From: Metridium senile
Lineage: Eukaryota > Cnidaria > Anthozoa > Actiniaria > Metridiidae
Assembly: GCA_949775045.1 (NCBI GenBank)
Contig: OX459098.1
Location: 14,803,207-14,867,206, forward strand
Direction: 5' to 3'
DNA: 64,000 nucleotides
Part shown: in pieces, positions 55,201-64,000 of the stretch
Numbering within the stretch: position 1 is the stretch's first letter
Layout of the letters: every line of letters starts with the position of its first letter
Made by a program: the position numbers and the translations under genes
The notes under the pieces: model-generated
The model's input: the letters and a program-made list of their open reading frames with translations, nothing else
The model's database searches: none
What the model was told of the DNA's origin: nothing

Positions 55201-58200
55201 GTTTCAAAAATTTTATATCTTCAAATGTGAAAATAACATGTTATTTGTTATAAAATAATTATTTGTATCTGCGCACACCCATGTAATATCCTCTATATTG
55301 TCTACATCTTTCTTCTATAGAACATACAAAGTGTTCATATCTTTACACAGCACACTGTAAGTATCTTCATATTATTGTTTTCAAAATATAGATCTCCCTC
55401 AATGACATGAGGTCTTGCAGAGATATTTGGTGTTTTAAGAGTGAGCTTAGAACCTTTCTCTTCAAGAAGGCTTACACTAACTGATATCTTTTTATGCAAA
55501 GTTTACATAATATTGTTATTTGTATATATATAATTATAATTGTTTTTACGTTGATTTATAATATTTTAAAAATTTGTTTTTGAACATCTTTATTTTTTTA
55601 GAAAACAGAAACTTGAAATGTAAAGCATTGTTGAACTCTACAGGATATTGACGCTATATAAAATATCGTTATTATTATTATTAACAGTGTCCCATTTCAA
55701 CTTGTACTTTCATATTTCAATTTGTACTTTTGAAACTTGGCAAATTTACACGGGATAACCCCGCAACGGTACCTAAACCAATCAGAACTTGCATTATGTA
55801 AACACGTCTCTTGCAGGATAATCCCACAAAACAACCAATCAGAGTGACATGAGCGTGGGATATCCTGCAATCTAGCCAATGAGATGATTTGTTGACATAT
55901 ACAGAAGATTTGGTATTAATTTTTGTTTTCCTTTCATCATCATGAGTTTTTCAATGAAAATTATGAAATTAATCACTGCAAAATTAATCTGTCATGTTAT
56001 AATTCCTATGAGTGTTGATCGTAATTCAGCCAAGGTAAGAGATAAACACAGAGAGATGTGTTCACATAAATGTTGCGCTCTGATTGCTTTTAGGTACATT
56101 ATCCTGTGTAAATTTGCAAAGTTTCAAAAGTACAAATTTAAATGGGACATTGATTTTATTTATTATTATTATTATACTTACAAAAGTGTCCTCATGAATA
56201 TGTCCAAGGTCAAAAGACTCCTTCAGATCAGGAGGTCTGTCTGGGTTGTTACTATAAATTGAATTTTTTTGATGCCTAAGGTTGTTGGTATGTAATAATA
56301 AACAAAAACAGACATTACTACTTTACAATTTAACAAATAGAGCTATTTCACATAACATATTTTACAGCGCAAAGCCCAAAAGTGTGACCGCAGATAATTT
56401 ATTCACATTCTTTTGACATGTTTGTCTGTAGCTGTTTTGGATTCAAATGGACTTCATTCTAGCTATTTTAACCTCAAAATTCATCTAAAGATTGACATTA
56501 TTCTTGTCTTGTGATTCACAGTGAGAAATGTTGACATTTAATCTAGAGGAGTTGATTGAAAAGATGTAGAGAAAATATTAATAAATTATCGTCTGTCATA
56601 CTTTTGGGCTTTGCGCTGTGACATGCTTAAGAGTAAGATAACATGCTATTGAGCTTCGACATACCCAATTCCACACAAATTAGCTGTTTTCATTATAATC
56701 TATCTGATAATTGAAGGAAATCTTCTTAAATATCTTTTATTATACAACAGCCAGTTTCAATACTTTGTTTCTTGATTTTTGCTAAGATTGTCATATTTAT
56801 ACAAGCAATTAGTGACAAATTGTATTGTCATCTGTGCGAAGCTCAATTGGCCAGTAACAAAACGAGTAGAGGACTGGGTACTAGTTTGCCTAATTAATGT
56901 AATTATAAAAAAACCTCATAATTAAAGAGAGCACAACAAGATATGTTAGATTCCTGAGTTTGGTTGCATTTTGTTGTATTCTGACCAAGATACACCCTCA
57001 TAAAAATGCCTAAAAATAGAAGGAAATGTATGGTTTGGAAGGTGGGCAGTTTTGAATGGCTGTAACTCACTCAATATCCAACCAAAAGCAACAAATCTCA
57101 GGAATCTTACATATCTTGATCTGCTCTTTTATATTGTGAGGTTCATTTCTTAATTACATTAATTAGGAAAACTAGTACCCAGTCCTTTACTCGTTTTGTT
57201 ACTGGCCAATATCATGTTATTTTTACTACCAGTAATTAGCATGTTAAAATACATTAAGTGAAATGGCTCTATTGCCTCTTAATGTTAGGTGCAAATAAAT
57301 ACCTTAATTTAGGTTTTTCTGATATTCAGTTATTTTTAATTGACAAGCTTACATGCAGTTAAATTATATGTAATTCAGATTATTATTATTCATTTTACAT
57401 ACTAACATGAATCTGATTAGCTGAGAGCATGCAGTGAATTTTCAATAACATGCAAACTTGGCAGGATAAATCTAATATCCGTAGCGCGTAATACATTTAT
57501 TCTGTCAAGTTCCCAGACTTGCTATTGTCTCTTTTACCTTATCATAATTGTACTTTTACTTTACAAAATATATAACAATGATTTGTGATAGACCACTAGT
57601 TGGTTTATACTTATATTAGTTAGCTACAGTCCAAATGTTGCATCTCACACATACCGAATCTCATGCAAGTGAGCAAAACCTATTGTTTGAATTTATTTAC
57701 ATATTTAGATTTATCATTTGTGAGATTCGGCATTTGAACTAGGCCTTGGATGCTCTAATCACTGAGCAACATCTAGACGGTATTTCTTTATTTTTAATAA
57801 TAAACGTTATTTTAAAATAGTTAACAATTGATATAAACAAAATGAACTTGTGGCATATTTCCTACCGTTCCTTTTCCAGCCTGTCCCATCCATTCTGCAA
57901 GTATTCATCCCATTTACGATATTTTTCTTTGGATGAATAATTTAAGTTAAAAAACTGATGCATGACACCAAAAACATTCTCAACCTGCAAAAAAAAAGAC
58001 ATTTTTTGGAGTTTGATATTATGTGCATTACTGATACACTGTATGATGATTGATGGGTATTGAAATAGCTTTTGGTCAAAGGTATTTACAGTGCAGCAAC
58101 CTTAACCAAAGCTACCAAAACAAATAAACCAATCATGAACAAGAATATGAACAATAGAATCTCTAAAATAATTTTTCGGCCTAAGATGCTAATAATCTTT

Positions 58201-60245
58201 ATATTTATATATGAACGAAATTCAACAAGTTTGAATAAGAAACACTTTAGCCTATGAGAACGCTCCACAAGGTTTTGTTTGATCTCAAAAATATTCAAAT
58301 TTTTTTTAGGTGGACTCAGTTTTAATAGTCAAATTATAAGATGAACAAAATTTGCAATCTAATGATGTATTCAGACTCCACTCAACACAATCATCATAGG
58401 AGGGTAACCCAATCTTGGGTGTTGATATTGTGGTTATGCTTTATATTTTTTTAACTAGCTTGTATTTTTTAAACTATTTTGTTTTTTTCAAAGCAGATCT
58501 ATTTTTGTAAATATGTTTGTGTGGGCTAATGTTTTTATAATGAAGTGTATAACCAGAAGGTTTTTTTTTGCCGCTGGATAATGAAGAGACCGGTGTTTTT
58601 CAGTCAGGTCAAACAATTGTGTGACGTTGATGGATTTTATCTAAATTTATCCTGGTTTTTTTTTTTTATATTATGGTAATAATGTCAATTCAACAAAGGC
58701 TCTCCTGTGTTAATTTAACCCAAAACTCAATTTACTTGGGGGTCAATGTCAATTAAACAAAGGCTTCCTTATATTGATCCTAATCCCTACCCCTAGTGTA
58801 ACCCTAGCTGCATGACATGTAATCCTAGCTGACATGTAAACCAAACTTAGAAATACTGAAGAGGAGGGTAACCTCACTTAGCATGCAGTCTCTCAAGACA
58901 AACAGTTTACTGTATTTCTGTATAAAAACAAGCTTATTTGTTTTTTCCGGCTGAAAAAAGATCATTTTGTGTGATCCGTAGCTTGAAGAAAACCTTTGAG
59001 TTCGATGCGTGACAAATTCGTCATTTTTCGTCCGTTAACTGACATTTTACTTTTTGTACATTTATTTTGGTTTGTGTTGTAAAAAAAAAAAAAATCGAAT
59101 GTGGTTTAGCATTGTCTGTACTCTTATCAACAACAATATTCGTCATGACAGTGGTCAAAATTTGTTGCTGACATTTTGACCACTGTCATGACGAATATCG
59201 TTGTCGATAAGAGTACAGACAATGCTTAACCACATTCGATTTGCTAATTATTAGTTGTATATATTACACCTACTTGCAAGAACGTTGTCATTAACATTTG
59301 AACATTTGTAATTTAGTGGATTAGGAATAAATTAAAAGTACAAAAGAAAGAGTAGTTCTGCTTCAATGATCTTCTTTTGTACTTTTAATTTATTCCTAAT
59401 CCACTAAATTACAAATGTTCAAATGTTGTATGACAACGTTCTTGCAAGTAGGCGTATCTCGAATAAGTTTTTGAAACTTAACACACACCAAATTTGTAAC
59501 TGGAGTGTGTGAAATGTCAAACTTTCTGTCTAGGTCAGCTAAACATTGCTCAGTCATTTGGTTTGCTAAGATGTAAAAGCTACAAATCTCTTAAAATAGT
59601 ATACAAATTCACAAGCTCTTATAACATAGTTGCTAGGTCACCGACGTACATGTGCAAAAAAGAAGTCTTTCACTTTCGGTTTCAGTTTCTTGTCATCAAG
59701 AAATCTAATCTTTCCCTTCGACAACATAAGCATATACCTAAATATCTTTAGAGCAAAATTTCGTTGAAGTATCACATGCAGATTACGAGAACGATTCTGA
59801 AAAGCAAAAGTGTTCGATAATAGGCAACAACGTCGAAAACATGGCCAATTAAGTTCCACGAACTATTAAACGCTAGCTGTTTAATAACAACATTAGATTT
59901 TTGGTACCCATTAAATCAACATAAAATACATAAATCTTATGCAATTTCCATCGTTGTGCGGATTTTAGAAAGTGCAAAGTGTTACTCAGTCTTCGTACAA
60001 CCGGCCACAACTACATAACAGCTAGCTACGCATATTATGCAAGCATGCAAGTTTACCTCATCTTCAGAAATGCCATGATTTATCAAATACACAAACCCAA
60101 CCGTACTAAAAGCATGGTATATTTTCTTGGCTAGAACCTGAACGTCTTGGTTGTTAGCTGATGGTCTTGTTATATTTTTAAGACTAAAAGCAGTAAAATC
60201 GACAACAGGAATGCCAGAAACCACGTCTGCTTCGACGGCTGCCAT
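52243..60245 (-). CDS. 2-oxoglutarate/Fe(II)-dependent oxygenase, isopenicillin-N-synthase-like, complete
   Basis: Exons in gene order: 60057-60245, 57866-57984, 56182-56251, 54892-55005, 54179-54367, 52966-53076, 52243-52425 (TAA 52243-52245). All phases match, giving 324 residues, normal for the family. The N terminus (GIPVVDFTAF, then VGFVYLINHGI) is the DIOX_N domain. The double-stranded beta-helix core carries HTD (His209, Asp211) and His266 as iron ligands and RCS (279-281) as the 2-oxoglutarate-binding RxS. The enzyme should couple oxidative decarboxylation of 2-oxoglutarate to oxidation of a small molecule in the cytosol; no signal peptide is seen. The substrate is unknown: the fold includes plant gibberellin and ACC oxidases and fungal IPNS. 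An upstream in-frame ATG at 60309-60311 would add 22 residues, but MAAVEADVVSGIPVVDF fits family starts better. Confidence 0.9.
52512..52790. mobile_element. Family W element with word CTCCCGG
   Basis: TTGCAGGACTGTCAACTCTC mirrors GGGGTTGACAGCCCTGCAA. CTCCCGG units at 52527, 52567 and 52595 with TCTCAAG.TTT spacers. It lies in the last oxygenase intron. Confidence 0.8.
53438..53490. repeat. Short retroelement-tail signature
   Basis: CCAAGTTTTCGGGTCACTGA followed by CCCAACATCAGGGAA resembles the tail phrase at 47560. Similar AAAAAACGTTGAATACTGAA and TTCTACGTTTTTTGAAATAG arms at 53153 and 53395 form an inverted pair around 53150-53415. Confidence 0.4.
53876..54165 (+). mobile_element. SINE-A copy, full length
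   Basis: GGGTGGCATGGTTGGCCAAG head, decayed B box, GTTTGAAGTGTTGTTCTCTA, GAGGGTTTTTTCTCC, and AACCACTATGTGGATCTGCT, which is the uncut form of the site hit by family P at 30939. Confidence 0.8.
54449..54727. mobile_element. Family W element with word AATAATCCATAATCCT
   Basis: ATAGAGAGGCCCTGTTAG mirrors CTAACAGGGCCTCTATAG. A G run follows the left end. AATCCATAATCC/GTAATCCTAAA units recur at least eight times. Confidence 0.85.
55687..56150. mobile_element. Larger palindromic relative of family P
   Basis: TGTCCCATTTCAACTTGTAC and TTTGAAACTTGGCAAATTTA on the left mirror AAATTTGCAAAGTTTCAAAA and GTACAAATTTAAATGGGACA on the right. Three AACCAATCAGA-type boxes lie inside. The subterminal word (CCCATTTNAA.TTGTACTT) echoes family P. 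Confidence 0.65.
56336..57277. mobile_element. Large inverted-repeat element containing inner palindromes
   Basis: AATAGAGCTATTTCACATAA mirrors TTAAGTGAAATGGCTCTATT. Inner pairs: CAGCGCAAAGCCCAAAAGTG (56367) with ACTTTTGGGCTTTGCGCTGT (56602), and TTGGCCAGTAACAAAACGAG (56848) with CTCGTTTTGTTACTGGCCAA (57192). No coding capacity recognised. Confidence 0.75.
58089..58335. mobile_element. Family T MITE, copy 4 (old)
   Basis: CAGTGCAGCAACCTTAACC start after TA, then CCAATCATGAACAAGAATAT and GAATAAGAAACACTTTAGCC, in the same sense as copy 2. The right end is degraded. Confidence 0.7.
59078..59246. repeat. Hairpin with ~65-base near-perfect arms
   Basis: AATCGAATGTGGTTTAGCAT then TGTCTGTACTCTTATC mirrors GATAAGAGTACAGACAATGC then TTAACCACATTCGATT. 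Inner TGACAGTGGTCAAAAT mirrors ATTTTGACCACTGTCA. In oxygenase intron 1. Confidence 0.92.
59272..59458. repeat. Second adjacent hairpin with ~75-base arms
   Basis: CCTACTTGCAAGAACGTTGT ... AATTAAAAGTACAAAAGAA mirrors TTCTTTTGTACTTTTAATT ... ACAACGTTCTTGCAAGTAGG. The loop is about 25 bases. Confidence 0.92.
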
Positions 60246-60349
60246 CTTGAAATTAGAACCCAGGCGTACCCGAGCATGAATGAATAATTTGAGGAATGAA
60301 TGGAATGCCAATGGGATGAATTATGGAATTCATTATTTGTAGAACAAAA

Positions 60350-60670
60350 ACTAACGCAAGTAGGTTTGTGATCATTTTATTCTCGACGTTTCGACGCTAT
60401 CTAGCGTCATTTTCAAGAGAAAATTAGTATTCAAAAAATCAAAAAGTTTTATACAATAATACAATAATAGTGGTCCCATGATAATAGTTTTTAACAAAAG
60501 ATCTTCGCTCTAACGGAGTCTGATGAATGTTTAGTGATGGTTTGAGTTTTTTGATGAATAACATCTCGTGGATGAGGCAATCCATTTTGCCCGAGCACTT
60601 CTTAATGATGGTGAAATTGTTAGTAAGGTCGGGGACTACCGTTAGGCCATAGACCACTTTCATAAATGGC
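60350..60670 (-). pseudogene. C-terminal end of a Penelope-like retroelement (GIY-YIG part)
   Basis: Minus strand: LTNNFTIIKKCSGKMDCLIH then EMLFIKKLKPSLNIHQTPLE. C..KMDCLIHE.LFIKKLKPSLN is the last helix-turn of the GIY-YIG endonuclease domain of Penelope-like elements, with the conserved Glu. The tail GAAAATGACGCTAGATAGCG then TCGAAACGTCGAGAAT is the usual 3' phrase. The reverse transcriptase part is absent here. Confidence 0.75.
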
Positions 60671-61835
60671 CGCCTCTAATTACCATAATTTTTAAAATTG
60701 ATGTTTTAAGAAAAAGAAAGCTATCATATGATAGACATTCATCATAACAATAACTTGTGAAAGTTTGTGAAAAAATCAATTAAATTTGCAAGAAGCCATA
60801 AGAGTTTGAAAAATCAGAAAAACACCAAAACGAGGCATCAAAGGCCTCGGCAGAAAATTACATACAAATCTGTACATTTTTCATTGAGCATAACTTCTTT
60901 GGTATTTTAGCCAGAGCAACAAAACCTTCCAAACATGCCTATTTCAGGTGGTTGTTTCATAGTACAGTGCTAAAATATTAAAATATCTGTTTACTTGAAA
61001 AATCATTTTCCGATACATATTATGGTATTTATGAAAGTGGTTTATGGGCTGACTTCATGTGTTTTCCTTAAGACTCATTAAGACTCATTAACGACTTCAA
61101 GCTTTCCGCTAACACAATGACTAACACCTACACACGCATCAACAACAACATTACCGACGAACCAGAAACATAAATAACACCGGTCTTTTCATTTTCTTTA
61201 CTCTGAAGATGCCTTCCGCTCAGGTTGTCGAAACGTCAGACATCAACACCATCAGTCTTTCTCAAGACTACACCACCCCGGACGATCATGCCTCATCTAT
61301 ACATCGATTACCAGACCATTCCCTCTTATACAATGAATAAAGTATTAACTTTCTATGGTTTTGAGTATTTGATTTCCCTTGTGTATTGTGGTCTATTGTT
61401 ACTAAAGCTGTTCCAGTTGAGTGATAGTGACGAATACTCACTAAATAAAAACTAATATGTAGGAACTATTTAGATTCTATTTCATAGACATAGTGTAAGC
61501 ACTCTAATAGAAATTACAAAGATATATAGGAGACATCAAAAAGCACACTGAAACACGTACTTAAGGGATGCCACTATCATGAAATTATCTAAAAAGTCCG
61601 CTAAAAAAAACAATAATTATGTTATATCAAATTATCCCGTATACCTTGTAACAATTATCCTAAAAGGGACCCCACTTATACCCTAACTACCCTATTTTTC
61701 CCTCAAAAAACGAAAAACATTCTTTCGACCGCTTCTTTCTTTTGTTCTTGGTTTCTGAGATATGGCAAAATAAAATGGCGGAAATCGCGGTACGTTTCTC
61801 TAGATATTAAACGCTCGTCCGTGGGCCCTCAGTAC

Positions 61836-62011
61836 CAAATCGGATAACGCGTTGCTATGTATGTTTCCACCCAATTCAAATCTTTTGGGAATAAGATTCT
61901 TTGTCCTATGTATTCCAATATCACTTGGAAAAGATTTGGAACAGAAGTTTTTTCCCCCAGAGGTTTTGAATTAGGTGGAAGCGTACATAGCAACGCATTA
62001 GCCGATATGGA
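61836..62011. mobile_element. MITE with ends CCAAATCGGATAACGCGTTG
   Basis: CCAAATCGGATAACGCGTTG then CTATGTATGTTTCCACCCAA mirrors TAGGTGGAAGCGTACATAGC then AACGCATTAGCCGATATGG. Inner GAAT.AGATTC and AAAAGATTTGGAAC words lie inside. Arms are about 50 bases. Confidence 0.85.
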
Positions 62012-62252
62012 CTTATCTCCAGATTTCAAACCAGACAAGGTCGGCCAGGAGATTTGGTCGGCATGTATGCAAATGTCATTTTCAGAAATGCCGAGATCTG
62101 ACAATGACAATTTTTTATTTTCACCTTACATTTACAAATTAATAAAAATATAATAAATTTTCCTTATATTGAGGTGAGAGCAAACTGGATGAACTATAAA
62201 AGCTATACAAAGCCAGTTTGCTATCTTAATTTCTATTATAATCAAACGGTCA

Positions 62253-64000
62253 TTAATCAAGAATAAATAGAACAAAAATTACAAAGATTACAAAAAATAT
62301 ATATATATGTATGTGTAAATCAGTTAAATAGAATAAACAATTGAAAAAGATAAAGAGGAAATTATGGTAGTTAAATTTGAATAAATATATAGAATAACAT
62401 GAAATGTATATGAAGGAGTACATTTTAATCATTATTATAAGTTTGAATAATTGAATTAATAAATAAATCTTTGAATTTCGAGATGCTGGAGGTTTCTTTA
62501 TTCTCTCATCTACTAAATTCCAAGCTTTAGCACCAGCAAATCTGATATTGAATTTCCCATAATTTGTTCTAGCATTTGGTAGAGAAAATGACGATTTTGA
62601 GGCAAGTCTGGTCCCGTAATTATGTCTTTTACTAATGGGCTCAAAAAAGTTGTGAAAAACATTTGGTAGGTTTCCTGTTTTAAAGTTATAGACAAAACAT
62701 GCATTGTGATAAAATACGAGATCATGAAATTTGATTATCCTATATTTGATAAAGAGAGGGGTAGTATGGTCCCTATATCCAGAATATGATATTATGCGAA
62801 GAGCTCTTTTTTGAAGAATTAAAATAGGATTGATATTAGAGGGGTATGTATTACCCCATGCTATTAGTCCATAGGTCAGGAAAGGATAAATTAAACTGTA
62901 GATCAAGATTAGTATAGTGTCTAACTTTAGATAATATACCAATGCTGCGTTTTAGCTTTTTAGCGACAAGCGTCACATGTGCTTTCCAGTTTAGATGACT
63001 ATCTAGCATAATGCCTAGATATTTAATATTAGAATTTTTCCATTAATTGACAGTATGGTCTTATGAAAAAGCTTTTTTTGAGGGGGGTGGAATATTATAA
63101 AATTAGACTTCTCAATATTGAGTGTCAGTCTATTTACAGACAACCAATTTTGAATACCAATAAGATTATTATTTATTTGCTGTTCTAGCTCTATAAGGCT
63201 CTTGTTAGAACAAAAGAGATTTGCATCATCAGCAAAAAGGTGGAAATCAAAAAGCTTTGATGAGTTTTGAAAGTCGTTTATATATACTAAAAAGAGGAGA
63301 GGACCAAGAACAGACCCTTGAGGAACACCACATGATATAGTTGAGAGATCTGAGTGAACGTTGCCAAGGGAAACAAATTGTTTCCTTTCACTCAAATACG
63401 AGGTGAACCAGTTATTGGTTAAACCTCTTACTCCATAGTGGTCTAACTTTTCGAGCAGAATATGGTGGTTTATTGAATCAAAGGCCTTACTCAAGTCTAA
63501 GAATATACCACAAGAAAACACCCCCTTTTCAATTGCTTTTTGTATGTTGTCAGTAATTGATAAAACTGCGTGTATTGTGGAATGAGAAGACCTAAACCCA
63601 AATTGTTTGCAGTAAAGTATGCTGTTTTTAGTAATGAAGTCTGATAGTCTTTTAAAAACCAATTTTTCAAGAATTCTATTAAATATAGATAACAATGAGA
63701 TTGGTCTGTAATTATTGACGCTAAGTTGAGAACCGTTTTTGTATACCGGTATTACTCTTGCAGTTTTAAAATGATTAGGTACAATACCGGTGGAAAAGGA
63801 AAAGTTAAATATGATTTCTAGTGGTTTTGAGATAACACTTTGCAGCAGTTTTAGTATCTTTGTAGGTACACATGGACCAGATGCTTTTGATTGGTTAAGT
63901 TTGTTAATTTCTTCTTCAATTTCTATCGTTGATGTAGGAGATCTGGTTTCATCATCATCATCATCATCATCATCATGTAGCTGCTCCTGTATTATGGAAC
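62253..64000 (-). pseudogene. LINE (non-LTR) retrotransposon reverse transcriptase, 3' half, frameshifted
   Basis: From the window edge to 63015 one frame reads a poly-Asp stretch, EEINKLNQSKASGPCVP, VNNYRPISLLSIFN, FLDLSKAFDSINHHIL, CGVPQGSVLGPLLF and LFADDANLF: the fingers and palm of a non-LTR reverse transcriptase with both catalytic aspartates. The palm end (NSNIKYLGIMLDSHLNWK) is in another frame at about 63025-62900, and the thumb and C-terminal region (YPFLTYGLIAWGNTYP, RHNYGTRLASKSSFSLPNAR) in a third down to 62253. At least two frameshifts make it a dead copy. The wording fits the Jockey/CR1-like LINEs common in cnidarians. The endonuclease half lies beyond the window. Confidence 0.85.
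63950..63978. repeat. (ATC)n microsatellite inside the LINE frame
   Basis: Eight or nine ATC units. On the minus strand they encode a run of Asp just before ETRSPTSTIEIEEE of the retrotransposon frame. Confidence 0.9.

Larger units (their letters stand above)
60246..62252. other. Intergenic region with retroelement and MITE remains
   Basis: No host exon seen. Contains the GIY-YIG remnant, a second retroelement tail at 61195-61320 (CTGAAGATGCCTTCCGCTCA then GGTTGTCGAAACGTCAGACA), a family S end at 61400-61505 (TTCTATTTCATAGACATAGT), and the MITE at 61836. 60680-61070 has no recognisable feature except the phrase TTTATGAAAGTGG..TATGG, which resembles the inverse at 60650. Confidence 0.5.

Noticed and set aside
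61829..62153. Frames of 93 and 98 codons on opposite strands
   Set aside because: Both run across the palindromic MITE 61836-62011, and no protein family is recognisable.

Overview
This looks like nuclear DNA from an animal, most likely a cnidarian and probably an anthozoan (coral or sea-anemone type). Four intron-rich animal genes have consensus GT/AG exon borders. The spaces between exons are packed with small palindromic DNA elements, tRNA-derived SINEs, Penelope-like and LINE remnants, and fragments of KIAA1958/Crypton-like and RecQ-like helicase genes, as is typical of cnidarian genomes. The species cannot be named from sequence alone.

Layout. 1203-7560 (+): last seven exons of an Ena/VASP actin regulator. 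7561-14297: gene-poor and repeat-rich, with one lone signal-peptide-like exon. 14298-25805 (-): tau-tubulin kinase (TTBK), start codon to a last visible exon. 25806-27078: intergenic space shared by two divergent genes. 27079-50255 (+): complete 29-exon ABCC10/MRP7-type ABC exporter, 1564 residues. 50256-52242: repeats between convergent genes. 52243-60245 (-): complete seven-exon 2-oxoglutarate/Fe(II) oxygenase of the isopenicillin-N-synthase-like class, 324 residues. 60246-62252: Penelope-like remnant and MITEs. 62253-64000 (-): broken LINE reverse transcriptase running off the window.

The four genes (actin dynamics, CK1-family kinase, membrane export, small-molecule oxidation) have no evident shared pathway; this is ordinary animal gene order, not an operon. 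I joined the exons by hand and checked that reading phase is kept across every junction.

Repeat families named below. P: fully palindromic, ends AACAGGTTCCC, 4-bp target duplication. T: TA-flanked, ends CAGTGCGACTACTG. H: TA-flanked, ends CAGTGTGAA then CCGTGGGCACCC. S: ends with ACACTATATCCATGAAAT. A: ends AGGC or AGC..GCCT, often flanked by TAA, interior palindromic. W: 'word' elements, short inverted ends around a short CCC-rich word repeated many times. SINE-A and SINE-B: tRNA-derived. The most unusual objects are a 1.1-kb inverted-repeat element at 45228-46343 carrying inward-facing starts of a ZAD-like zinc-finger gene and a RecQ-like helicase gene, a MITE that carries the first exon of a Crypton-like gene (16053-16433), and the P and W families.
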